From positions 57,314,583-57,378,582 of the forward strand of contig CM047808.1 of assembly GCA_026214975.1 (NCBI GenBank): 64,000 bases of DNA, given 5' to 3'. A program made the position numbers and the translations under genes. Below, in pieces: positions 45,516-57,157 of the stretch (position 1 is the first letter of the stretch; every line of letters begins with the position of its first letter). This DNA comes from Gentiana macrophylla. Taxonomy: Eukaryota; Streptophyta; Magnoliopsida; Gentianales; Gentianaceae. The notes below the pieces were generated by a model that was given only the letters and a program-made list of their open reading frames with translations, ran no database searches and was not told the origin of the DNA.

Positions 45516-45816
45516 AACCCAAATACCTGATCACTGCAGGTTGCAGAACAAATTTCCTAAGAGAACGCAACTTGGGACCAACCAATGAATCAGGAACAAC
45601 GGAATCTCTTGATGTCAACATTATTTATTTCCTTTTATCCATAAAATTAGTATGATCGCAACATTTGGAGCAGCACCATCATAGAGTACAAAGTCAAACA
45701 TAGATGAAGTGCAACATAAAATCGGTGAGATCAAACTAACTAGAGTGGTAGCACATAAAATTCACAAATGGGAAGGCATACACCATTATGTCACTTATGA
45801 AGAGGAGGCTTTATAC

Positions 45817-45906
45817 TTGCATTAACTGGCCAAGGAAACTGAAAATGTTTTTTAAGATGAAAACTCTGCATATCAAAAATCCTGACTCCACCATCATTAT
45901 TTGCTG
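45817..45906 (-). pseudogene. Captured WD40-repeat gene, upstream exon
   Basis: The minus strand reads AANNDGGVRIFDMQSFHLKK followed by HFQFPWPVNA, a WD-type blade next in order before the SLSPDGK exon. It has an acceptor TTTTACAG|CAGC at the high edge and a donor CAA|GTATAA at the low edge, giving a 90-bp exon. Confidence 0.65.
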
Positions 45907-48024
45907 CTGTAAAATGCATTTTCAACATTAGAAAGAATAAAAAAAAAAGTTAGCCTTGTTTGCAGCAGGAACTATGGAACATGGTGACCAAATTCCAAGT
46001 GTTGATTTGTTGAAGATGACAAACCTTGGTGCATATTATATATGTCAACAGCATTAGCGATATCATTTTCATTAACAATACGTACCCAGAATGTAACACT
46101 TTGATGATAAATCAGATTCGGTTTCAGACAAATTCAACAACTTTCGACTGATATTCAAACTGCAAAGTAATACAACACTAAGCTTAACAGTTCCAAAGAA
46201 CACGATCTGATATGGACTAACTTTAAGTCAAGTAATAGATTGTATCACAACAAATCAGGTTCTCAAATTCAGCTCAAACATAATGTTCAAAACAGGCAGC
46301 AAGTCTAATCACTTTATTAGAAACATTTAGTTGGTAATTGGTATAAAGATATGAATAAACAACTCAGCAATTTCAACTAATCAGTGAAACTATAAATTTA
46401 TCATTCTTTTATTAATCAAATTCTCAAGTTCAGTTCCGTTTTGAAAAAATGTAACAAGCATAAGATATGGACTCAGAATATCAGTTTGCAACACATAATC
46501 TAAACTAAGCTAAACTCATCCTCAATTTTGATCAAGCCTGCAAATTAAATCAACATTTTAGAACTCACACACAAGCAAGAAAAAAATCTTCACAAGTGAA
46601 ATTTTAAATTATACTAATAAGCCTACGCTACCACAATATGCCTGCATTTATTTCATATAGGTAGTGATTGGTCCAAAAAATATGTTCACTATGTTAGGTG
46701 TCTACCCATAACTCAACTGGTTCTTCTTGATCGGTTTTGTGGCTCCGGTTACGCTTTGGTAATTTTCACGCATTTATCCTAAAGAAGAAGTTTACCTATT
46801 TCAAGATCTCACACAGAGATAATAAACAATGTACGGCAAATAGTATACTTGATCAACTCTTTTCTCGTGGAATTACATTAGCCTGAAAAATTCCTCATTT
46901 CTATTGAGATAGATAATGCAATACCAGAACTTATAAGCACCAACACGAGGGGGAAACGGGAAAAAAACTCCCTCTAGAATAATTGATGTTCTTACCTGAC
47001 ACCACATTACCGGGATAATTTAATTAGACCAATGGATGCAAAACACCACACAACGTTAGCATATTATTTTTGGGACTCATTGTTTTACATATAAGTTGAC
47101 AATGATTGGGCTCACATATGGCGCTTTCTACGTTTATATATCTTTTTCCTTTCCAGTATAGAATTTATTCTTTGCCTATATGTTTTAAGGTTCTTCTACA
47201 TATTGATGGTTTAATAAGGTCTGTTTCATGATTTGGAGCACTATGTTGCGACTGATCACAATCCTAGGAAGCAAACAGTCCCACAACCACATAAGAAATA
47301 ATAAATTCTACACCTAATATACCTATAGGTTGGCCGTTGGAAGAATTAAAGAAGCAGTCAATAGGCCTTTATACATTTTTCCCACATCCTGTAGAGAAAG
47401 ATGGAATGAAAAAGAGAGAAAAGTTGATGTTAACTATTCCACAAAGAACTCAGATGAACACTAAACAATTATTTGTTTAAGAATCAAGGAAAGATATCAA
47501 CATAATCTACTTGTGTAATAAACAATATAATATTATAATAGAATACTCTTTTTATTTATGTCCAAGGGTGGAGATGGTAGAGAAAATTTAATGTGTCTAG
47601 GAAAACCACAAGCAAATTTTATTTGACTATGTCATTACAACAAGAAAACAAATTTCATGGATCAAGCACTCACAGTTTCCAATAGCAATGGACAATTAAG
47701 TATTTAATTTGGGTAATCCATTTTCCTAACCTCTGTGTCCAACAATGCATAACGGGCAAAAACAAAATTGTTAGATGAATTTTGTCAAAAGTGAAGAACT
47801 CTATACTAAAAATGTTTGTCAAAAGTGAAGAACTCTTTGAGAACTTCTATCGAAGACTTATAGATGAATTTCAATCACAAGTAGTTAGTGTTTGTAGAAG
47901 TCCCTAGGAAGGAGAATAACAATTTCTCCCAAGAGATCCAACCCTCGGAAATCATTAAAAAATGCAAAAAATCACCCAGTAAATTTAATTAAAGTAGAAC
48001 TGAAGTAAAATCAGTGCATTCTAC
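45907..48024. other. CACTA interior without recognised genes
   Basis: AT-rich non-coding sequence. It may be intron or flank of the captured genes, but I could place no exon here on either strand and no tandem repeat stands out. Confidence 0.4.
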
Positions 48025-48490
48025 CTTAGTACGAGACCTTTTCGGTCTAGACCTCCTCAACTCCATCAATTTATCGGCATTACTCACACCAAGAGCTGCC
48101 GATTCATAGGTTGCAAAATTCCCTACTACAATAGTTTTCTCCGATTTCCAGACTCAGATCAGCTTCAACTCGGTTTCCGATGCCGGAGAAGCCCATTTCC
48201 TAAAATTAAAGATGAACCCTAACTCAGCAGGAATCGAATTGAACCACAAGATGATACAACCAATGACCCGATCTCCACCTCCTCATGGTATTTGTCCTCT
48301 ATTGTTTTCATAAATTCCGGTTCACCACAAATATCTAAGTAATCACACCCTGTCTCTGCATAGACCATCGCAACAGGCTCTCCGTAAAGGCGGAAAGGTC
48401 CAACGCAGTTGAGAATGAGCCTAGTCTGAGAAGCAATGCGACAGAGGGAATCTGCGCAAGAAGTGTTGGAAGTTAGAATAGACATCAAAT
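48025..48490 (-). pseudogene. Captured saccharopine-dehydrogenase-like gene piece
   Basis: The minus strand reads LCRIASQTRLILNCVGPFRL, GCDYLDICGEPEFMKTIEDK, EEVEIGSLVVSSCG and then, after a frameshift near 48236, SIPAELGFIFNFRKWASP and TYESAALGVSNADKLMELRR. This matches plant saccharopine dehydrogenase-like oxidoreductases, with the GxxDYLDxxGEPEF and CGFDSxPAELG motifs. A donor AAG|GTAGAA ends it at 48024/48025. The N-terminal Rossmann glycine motif and the C-terminal half are missing. An in-frame stop follows ETELKLI. Confidence 0.85.
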
Positions 48491-49009
48491 TAATAGACAT
48501 AATTTTAGTAGGATGATTAAGGAATGAGAAATAGCTAGGTTACCGCAGGAGGCAATTTTCGTTGCCGGTTGGGTGATGAGCATGGCCATAACTGACATGG
48601 TGGTGGAGGGAAGGAATGTATGAATGCGGTTCACCATATGGCTGCGATCGGCCTCCTCTAGTCTGTCCTTTATTTTTGGGGTTGAAGGCGAAGGAGATAA
48701 TCCATTGATTGGAAGTTTCTTTTAGTACACAGAAAAATAGATTTTTATTGTAAAAATATTTATAACATCCCTGAAAGCCCGTATTAGAACTTTTAGGACG
48801 ACGGGATCTATTTTTTTATTTTTAAAGTTGATTAATAGTGACCGAATTGTTTATCAATGGTTACCAATTTAAAAATTCATCACTAGACGATAATCTTTTA
48901 ATGACATAAAATTCCAACCATCACTAAATTTTTAAAAATAGTGTTTTTGGTGACCAAATCTCAACCTCTCATCGCTTATTTGTCATTATTTCTTCATATT
49001 TTTGTAGTG

Positions 49010-49790
49010 AATCTTTCCTATATCGATATAGTGAATGGGTAAGTCAACTCAGAAGTTATCTCAAAGAAAGGAGGTTTCACGAATGAAAGAGAATGATAAG
49101 AATGAATGGATTCCAACGAGAAATTACAGGATATCGAATGTGCATTGATTTTAGAAAGCTAAATGATCATACTAAGAAAGATCATCATCCACTTCCATTC
49201 ATAGTTCAAATGTTGGAATGTTTAAGTGGTCAGAAATATTACTTGTTTCTTAGATGGTTATTCGGGATATTTACGATTTTCATTGCATACAGAGAGAGAT
49301 AGGGAAAGACTACTTTCACTTGTCTTTATGGAACTTTTGCATATAAAAGAATGCCGTTTGGTTTATGTAATGCTCCTGCTATGTTTCAAAGATGTATGAT
49401 GTCTATATTTTCTGATATGGTTGAGAAATTCTTTGAAATTTTTATGGACGACTTTAGTGTTTACGGAGATTCTTTTGGTAAATGTTTGTCGCACTTAGAA
49501 AGAGTGTTACAACGCTGTGAGGATACCAATTTAGTTTTAAACTGGGAAAAATGTCATTTAATGGTATTAGAAGGAATTGTTCTAGGTCATGTAATCTCTC
49601 AAATAGAATTGAAGTTGATAAAGCTAAAGTCGAAGTGATTGAAAAATTACCACCACCAGTTAATCTAAGGACTCTAAGAGGATTTCTTGGACATGCGAGG
49701 ATTTTATAGGAGATTTATTGCAGATTTTTTCAAGATAGCAAAGCCTCTAAGTCATTTGCTTGAAAAAAGTACATTTTAAGTTTGATAGTA
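49010..49790 (+). pseudogene. pol: Gypsy reverse transcriptase, main part
   Basis: After the CACTA element the domain continues: YRMCIDFRKLNDHTKKDHHP at 49133-49192, then KRMPFGLCNAPAMFQRCM and the catalytic FMDDFSVYGD box at about 49440-49470. EKCHLMVLEGIVLGHVIS follows. Frameshifts near 49300 and 49610 and further decay toward 49790 mean no full frame survives. Wording is of the Athila/Tat branch. Confidence 0.92.
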
Positions 49791-50300
49791 AATGTATGGA
49801 ATCATTTAAGACCCTGAAAGCGAAGTTGATTATCGCACCAAAGATGGTAGCACCAGGCCGGATTTGCCTTTGAGATTATGTGTGATGCAAGCGATTTAGT
49901 TGTAGGAGTTGCTTTAGGTCAAAGTTATAACAAAATTCTCAAAGCTATCTACTATGCTTCTCACACATTAAACGCAATTTCACAATTATGCAACTCTAAA
50001 AAAAATGCATGGTGTAATTTTTGCCTTAGATAAGTTTAGATCATATGTTGTTGGTTCTAAGGTAATAATCTACACAGACCATTCAGCTCTGAAGTATTTA
50101 CAGAGTAAGAAGGATGTGAAACTACGTCTTCTTAGATGGATTCTCCTACTTCAAGAATTTGATATTGAAATTAAAGATAAAAAAGGAAGTGAGAATGTAG
50201 TAGCAGATCATCTAAGTAGAATGGAGACTGAGGAAGAGATAGGGAATGAAATTAAAGATTCATTTCCTGATGAACAACTATTTAGAATCGATATGCCTCC
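49791..50300 (+). pseudogene. pol: Gypsy RNase H
   Basis: From about 49870 (FEIMCDASDLVVGVALGQ) through the open frame starting at 50005: [40 protein letters not shown], then [13 protein letters not shown]. These are the RNase H core and the standard VADHLSR end in gypsy pol. The first third is out of frame with the rest. Confidence 0.9.
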
Positions 50301-51447
50301 AACTATGCAGTTATTAAAGAAAAGAATTCCTTCTAAGGAAAGTTCACCTTGGTTTGGAGATATCGTTAATTACTTAACCTGTGATTACATTCCGTCTCAT
50401 TGGACTTGGCAGCAGAAAAAGAAGATCTTTTACGACTTAAAATTTTATTACTGGGAGGAACCAGACCTTTTCCGTAAGTGTTCGGATGGGATAATCAGAA
50501 TATGTGTGCCTGATAATGAAATTTTAAGTATTTTATCGTTTTGTCATGATCGTGAGGCAGGAGGTCATCATGGAGGATGGAAAACTGCTTTTAAAGTTTT
50601 ACAATGTGGTTTTTATTGGCCTACACTATATAAAGATGCTTATACATATGTTAAATCTTGTGAGTCTTGTCAAAAATGGGGAAATATTTCGAAAAAACAT
50701 GAAATGCCTATGCAACCTATTTTAGAATGTGAACTTTTTGATGTTTGGGGCATAGATTTCATGGGACCTTTCCCTATATCGTTTGGAAAAGATTTATTCT
50801 TGTAATGGTAGATTATGTTTGAAATGGGTGAAAGTGAAGCTCTTCCCACTAATGATACCAAGGTTGTCATACGATTTCTTAAAAGAACATATTCACTAGA
50901 TATGGCATTCCAGGCGATCATTAGTGATAGAGGTTCACATTTTTGCAATCGACCATTTACTAAGTTAATTGAAAAATATGGTGTAACGCATAAACTAGGA
51001 ACGCCTTATCATCCGCAAACCAGTGGTCAGGTAGAGGTGTCGAATTGAGAGATTAAAAGAATCGTAGAAAAAACAGTGGATTCAAATCGTAAAAACTGGG
51101 CAGTTAGACTAGATGATGCGTTATGGGCGTACAGAACAGCTTTTAAAACACCAATTGGCTGTTCTCCCTACAAGCTAGTCTTTGGTAAGTCATGTCATCT
51201 CCCAGTAGAATTAGAACACCGAGCCTTCTGGGCTATTAGATTTCTGAATTTTGATCCTAAGGCTGTCGGTGATCATAGATTACTTCAATTAACAAAATTA
51301 GAAGAATTTCGTCTCGATTCTTATGAAAACGCTCGAATCTACAAGGAACGCACGAAATCTTTTCACGATAAGAAAATCTATAATCGTGAGTTCCATGTAG
51401 GTGATCGAGTGTTATTGTACAATTCACGTTTAAAGTTGTTTCCGTAA
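50301..51447 (+). pseudogene. pol: Gypsy integrase
   Basis: The zinc-binding HHCC module is intact ([11 protein letters not shown] ... CESCQKW), as is the first catalytic Asp in [10 protein letters not shown] near 50750. The second is in [10 protein letters not shown] near 50925 and the catalytic Glu in SGQVEVSN near 51036. Breaks: a frameshift near 50803 and a TGA at 51046-51048 where the family has Arg. The C-terminal domain is readable to [15 protein letters not shown] at 51447. Part of this domain is found inverted at 22895-22954. Confidence 0.92.
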
Positions 51448-52579
51448 AGCTTAAATCAAGATGGGCAGTCCATTTAAAGTAACACGGGTTTACAAAACTG
51501 GAGTCACATTGAACTAATCGATGGAAATACAACTTTTATAGCCAATGGCCACAGAGTAAAGTTATTTGTGGAGGAGAAGGAATCACACTTGAAAGAAGAA
51601 GTAATGCTATTGATTGATCCCCGACAAATTGAAAAGCAGAGGAAAATAAAAGAATCGAAAGGTCGAGAAACTAGAATCACCAATACCAAAGCTATCTATC
51701 TTTACTCTACTTTTCTCAGTATTTTTAATTATGTTTAAACTCTTTTCGCCTTTTACCGGATAGGCGTAAAAGAACCTGATGCCTTTTTAGATAGAATAGG
51801 AGTTTTGTTTTATTGTTGAAGTTAGGTCTTGATAAAGATGTCGCGTTTTCTATGAAGCTTTAGTTTTTGAACAAAACAAGAAATTGTTGAGAGAAATCAG
51901 TTGAAAGAAGTTTGTAATGGAACATCAAGAAGTGCGATAAAAGAAGGGCAAAGTTTCTAATGAGATCTGCGAATCAGGGAAAAAGTGAACATGTTGAATG
52001 ACGCTGTGGGAAAAACACAACCAAATCCCGGATGAGTGTTTGAATATTGTTAGGAAGGAACGATTAGGTGGTTATCCGAAAATCCCGATGGAATTCGAGA
52101 GATAATTCAAATGCTTCATTTTTAGGAGTTAGGTTGATCGGCGTTATATCGTAACTCCGGAAGATTTAGAAATCGAAGAATCGAGAACCCTTAAGTTTAG
52201 TCTTTTATTATATTTTATTTTATAAAATTTTCGCATAACTTCTGAAAATTTTATAAAATTGGATCTTTATGAAATTTGAGGAGTTTTATAAAAGTTTTAT
52301 AAAAGTTTTTTTTAGTTTTAATTTAGATGTTTTATAAGAGTTGATATAAATTTATTAAATTTTTATAAGCTTTTTATTAAAGTGTTATAAAGATTTTATT
52401 AAATTTTTAGAAATTGTTATAAAATTATAAAATTTCCTTCAAATTTTATTTTTAGTAAGTTTTAAATTTTATAAACTTATTTTTAAGATTTTAATTAAGT
52501 TTTATTAGAATTTTTATAAGTTTTCATCAAAAATTATAAAAAGAGAAAAAAAAATCGAAAAAGTGGAAAAATTTGGGCA

Positions 52580-52613
52580 CGGACCGATCCGGCCTTAACC
52601 CGGACCGGTCCGG
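52580..52613 (+). promoter_or_regulatory. GC palindrome block copied from the LTR promoter type
   Basis: CGGACCGATCCGG (52580-52592) and the perfect palindrome CCGGACCGGTCCGG (52600-52613), followed by GGTCTAA. The 14-bp palindrome and its TCTAA neighbour also stand upstream of the TATA box in both LTRs. In the upstream gypsy copy (24150-24190) the block is altered. Its job is unknown; a second promoter is one reading. Confidence 0.45.
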
Positions 52614-53042
52614 GGTCTAAAATCATAAAAAAGCCGGGGACCCTTCTTTTCTTCTTCTTCTTCCCTAATTCTTCTAACACCAAGATTCTTTACACACCCA
52701 AAACCCACCACTTGAAAATTTTATCAATTCTTCTACAAAAATTCACCTCTCACACTACCACTACTTGATTTCTTCCTCTTTTCATCTCCTCTCTTACACA
52801 AAAGTTTGGAAAAATCAAAAAATGATAAAAAAAAACAAGCCACATTTCATTCCGGCGACTTTTCAACTTTTCCGCCTACTTTTCAACGTTTTCTACATAT
52901 TAAGGTATAATTTAGTTTATTTAGTTATCAATTTAGTATTTTCATAATTTTTAGATTAATTTCAACTGTTTTGATTTTTGAGTGTGTTGTGACATTTTTA
53001 TTTTTGTTGTTTTTTGTTGTTGATTGGCATTACCAATATCGT

Positions 53043-53160
53043 AGAATGGCTGAATGGAGTAGAGGAGCTGGAGACGGATGAAATTTTTCCGTCTAGAGAT
53101 AGTCGAGTTGGATTATTACCGGTTGATACACCGGGTTGTTCGTCTATGATATAGAGAGTT
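53043..53160 (+). other. Small conserved open stretch after a possible splice acceptor
   Basis: After ATATCGTAG|AATGG at about 53044 a frame reads WLNGVEELETDEIFPSRD and SRVGLLPVDTPG to a TAG. It is kept in the other copy (24631-24740) despite a 3-bp in-phase difference. A matching donor AAG|GTATAA lies about 140 bp upstream. I could not find an upstream exon in the right frame, so coding is only a possibility. Confidence 0.25.
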
Positions 53161-55002
53161 TGTTGGTGGTTTGTTTAGGATGTTTACGTTTTAATAAGTT
53201 AAATTAAGTTAAGTTTGAAGTTTCTTTAGTTAAGTTTATGTTTTTCTTTTAAGTTTGTATTAATCTATCTTGTTTAATATATATATGTCTCAGTTTTTTA
53301 AGTTTGTTTGTTTTTAATGATATAATTAGTATACGCTAAAAATAAAATCAGAATAATAACGATAATAGATAATTTTAATTTTATTTTTCCAACCTACTTA
53401 TTTATTACTCATTGAACATCGGGACGATGCCACTTCGTAAGTGGGGAGTAAGAGTTAGGTTAGAAAATTCATTAAAATTTTCGAAAATTATAAAATTATA
53501 AAAATTTTATTACTTATTTTCAAATTTTTAGTAGTTAATATATAAATATGAATAAGAAATGATATAATTTGGAAGAATAAGTTTTTAATTAAGTAAAGTA
53601 TATTAGATATATTATAATTATATCTTATGTCTAATTTAGATTTTAATAAGATTTTAAGTTTATATAATTGAGTAATTAATATTAGATATTGTTTTTATGA
53701 AATTATATAAGTATGTTGATAATTATAAGTAAAATTTTTAGAATCATTTTCTTTTCAATATGAATTATGAGTTTGGAATTGGACTAGGGATGTCGATTTT
53801 GGCACCACAAAAATATAACTAAAGCCAAATAAATTTACCTAAATAAATTTCCATTTACATCCTACTCTCACTGGTTGATTAGAGTGATCGAGACCTCACT
53901 CGAAATTGCTATTGTGATTAACTAGAAATAACCAACCTTTAGCTAATTTTGGTCTACATTTCCTTGAAATTCCGCAAGTTTTGTACATACTTATGAAAAG
54001 AGATGGAGACATAAAAGCTAAGTTTTGGTATATGCTGAGATTGGAAAGATTAGATAAGTATTAGTATATTCGATCTTACCTCATGACACTTGCAATATAG
54101 TCGATTTTGGTAATAAGTTCGGATATATTAATATTCTAAATTAAGAACGAAGCACCATATTTACACAGAATTAATCGAATACCAGGTATCTTCCTTATTT
54201 GTGATCGACAAACTAAAAATAAAAGAATATATCGGTTGTAGCTACCAATGATTTGAGTGAGTAGGGTATTATCACGAAATGTCCTATATCACTATGAGGT
54301 TAGAAGCTCCCGATTGCCTGATTATAGTAGTCCAGCTAGGGTATTATCTCGAAATGTCCTATTGCTGGGAATGAAGGCACGAGATAAAAAAAGAGAAAAA
54401 GTCGAATCATAAGATCTCAAGAATGATTACAAGTTTAAGGAAACCGGACTTGTAATTTTCGATCGAAAGAGTAGTACTCCGATCAATCTTGATGAAGCAA
54501 TGCCTGTAAGTTTGATTTTCTACACACACTCACGCTTTTAGTTCTTAATCTTGAAAAAAAAAAGATGCTATTAATCGAGATTACGTTTTTTTCAAGAATA
54601 TGAAGATGTAGGTACGTACGACTTTGCTTCTTTCTCTTTTTGATTTCCTTTTTTCCGATTAACCAACATCTTGAGCCTAAACTTTATAAGCCATTTTTGT
54701 CGACTACCTGACCAAGTTTCCGATTCCAGGATTTCATAATAGTTGCGATTAAAAATAATTCTAATATTTTATTTATACTTATTAAGTATTACATGTACAA
54801 TTTTATCTAAATAATATTTGATTATTAAGCTATTTAATTTATATACACTTTCTGTCATCTTATTAGCATAAGTAATATATTTATAATATTGACAATATAA
54901 ATTACATTAAAAACTGAAATCTGATCAATTATGTTATCTTTTACTTTTATATTACCGCTTATTTTTGCTCGAGGACGATCAAAAGCTAAGTGGGGAGTAA
55001 TT

Positions 55003-57157
55003 TGATGTATTATTTTTATATGATTAATTATACGTGATTTTATTATGTTTTATCGACAAATTCTATGTAAAATATATGAAATTATGATATAATTGGTATG
55101 AAATGTTAGTCTTTATAGTTTAGTATAGTTAGTAGTAAAAGTTAGTAATTTATAGTATAAAGTCATAGTTTTTGCACCGGTTTTAGTGACCGGAGTGTCG
55201 TGTCTGTTTTACGCGGGTATTTTCTGTTTGTTTCTTTGCAGAATCCTAAGATGAACTGAAATCCCGAGTTCGACACTTTTTAAAGTCAATTCAAGTCATT
55301 GGAAGGAAGATATAAAGTGTCACTGATATAAGTCAAATGATCAAAAGGATAATCGTTTCTTAAATAAAAATCCTGAGTATCGATGGGAATGGCCCTTCAA
55401 AAAGACGTTATCTGAAAAAGTGTTCTTAATGAAAGTTGAAGATCTTCATATAAGCTTTCCAATGCAATTTAAATTATGAAGATTGGAGGTCTACAACTTA
55501 AACAGTGATCAAGTGGCTAATCGATTTGGGTTAATAAAAATCCCGAAATAGCTTCGGAGGAACACGAGGTAATCAAGAAGGCGTTTTCTGGAGAAGAGTC
55601 CTTCATGAAAGTTGTAGAGTTTCTCGAGACCTTAATTTTGGCATTTCGTTTGCAATTTTTGGAGGTCTACAACTCAAGATACGAATTTTACAAGTTTTAA
55701 TTGCATAATTATCATATCGAAGGATCCAGAATGTGATGAGTTGTTACACTCATGATGATTCCGGACCGGTCCGGTCTAACTGCCGGCCCGGGCCGCCCTT
55801 TTGCACTTTGCCTATATATAGAAGCTCATCACAGATCGATCGGGGAGTACCAAAATATATATATACATCCTATATATATATATATATATATCCTTTCTAG
55901 TTTTTGTTTAATTTCGTAGTTGTAAATAAGGCCTTACGCCGTAATAATATAATTTTAGTATCGTTATAATGCTCGGAAAATCTCGGAAGTTCGGTTTCTT
56001 TGAAGAAGTTGTAATGTCCGGAAAATACGATTTACGAATCAACCGCCGTATTCGGGTAACTTTTCTCAAGTATTTATGTTTATGTTGTTTATTTTCATCT
56101 TTTTAGTCGTTGTAATGTTTTTAGGCTAAATATAATACTTGCCAAAGTTATGTAATCGGTTTTATTTCGATCTTTTCGTTAAAGAAATGTTGTTAAGTTA
56201 AAATTATTAAAATTGAGTTAATTGAATCTTTTTCTATTTTGATCGTATTCGTATTGACGTATTTAATCGATCCGAGGAATTCATAATCTAATTATGAATT
56301 GACGCCTCATAGTTAATAGTTAGGTTATGAACTCGTTAATAGAAAAACCGGAGGGTAAAATTGGCGTGTGTGAATAACGTGACAACGGAATCCGGTTTCT
56401 ACCCGGGGTAGATTTGTTTTGGGAGAAATGAATCTTATTATAATTTGTACTTTCGAGATCGTAATAATGTTAAATCATCGCTTTAATTGAAACTTAAACC
56501 GGAAAGTTGAATCGTCCGGCTTTGACAACCGGAGCCTTTTAAATAAAATTGACCGTTTGACGAACGGAGTGACTCCTTTTATCTAAAGGTAGATTTGTAC
56601 TGGGACCTGTTCGAAAAACCGTAATGATTGTGGACCTTGGGTGATGCAATTGACATATGACAATTTCATACGCTCGTGTGAGGAGGAATTGTTTACCTCG
56701 AGAGTGCACCGTTTCATTTACTCAATTGGACCTAAAATAAAAGGAGAGATCGAACACATTTCATTTAATCGAAAGATCGTATAACCAATTATATAAGTTT
56801 TGGCCGCTCTAAAAATTATCATTTTAATATTTTGGTATCTATATATACTTATATCTATATATATATAAATTGCGGTTTATGCAGATCTATATATATTTAT
56901 GTATTTATATATATCATGTTAGTATAGTTTTTAATTTTATTATTTATTTTATGTTAACTAGAATAGTAGTGATACGTGTTATAAAATTGCGGTTTAGATC
57001 GAGTTAATAATGACTCTTTGGTGTTTAACCACACTTAGAAGAATTACCAAGTTCCCGAGGATTCGACACTCGACTCACCATACTAGCACTACTGATTTGA
57101 CCCGATACAATGTCGGTTAAAGACCCAGTTTAGCACTACTGGAAAAAAGGCCTGTCA
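55003..57157 (+). repeat. Gypsy LTR 2 (3' LTR of the full element)
   Basis: 2,155 bp, TGATGTATTA...GGCCTGTCA, near-identical to 29329-31516 but with a short TA run (55871-55891). The GC palindrome is at 55761-55774 and the TATA box near 55812. It abuts copia integrase sequence at 57158, so CATGT (57158-57162) is the expected right target duplication. The left partner is lost in a rearranged junction. Confidence 0.93.

Larger units (their letters stand above)
44284..49009. mobile_element. CACTA transposon, non-autonomous, with captured gene pieces
   Basis: 4,726 bp. It begins CACTACAAGAAAATTGG and ends TATTTTTGTAGTG (complement CACTACAAAAATA), the canonical plant CACTA termini. A 3-bp target duplication AAT flanks it (44281-44283 and 49010-49012), and removing it restores continuity of the surrounding gypsy reverse transcriptase. 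Subterminal zones hold repeated CGTCATTA-like motifs. No transposase (TNP2-type) sequence was seen. It carries exons of a WD40-repeat gene and of a saccharopine-dehydrogenase-like gene, both on the minus strand. Confidence 0.95.
51448..55002 (+). mobile_element. Gypsy 3' non-coding region between pol and LTR
   Basis: About 3.6 kb, collinear with 22966-29328 minus its Mutator-like insertion. It contains T/A-rich tracts, the GC palindrome block at 52580-52613 and a possible small transcription unit (52670-53160). After that comes AT-rich sequence to the polypurine tract before the LTR (AAGTGGGGAGTAATT at 54988-55002). No envelope-like long frame is present. Confidence 0.85.

Noticed and set aside
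44900..48500. Intact host genes for a WD40 protein and a saccharopine dehydrogenase
   Set aside because: Both are partial, frameshifted or stop-containing, and lie wholly inside CACTA ends with a target duplication.
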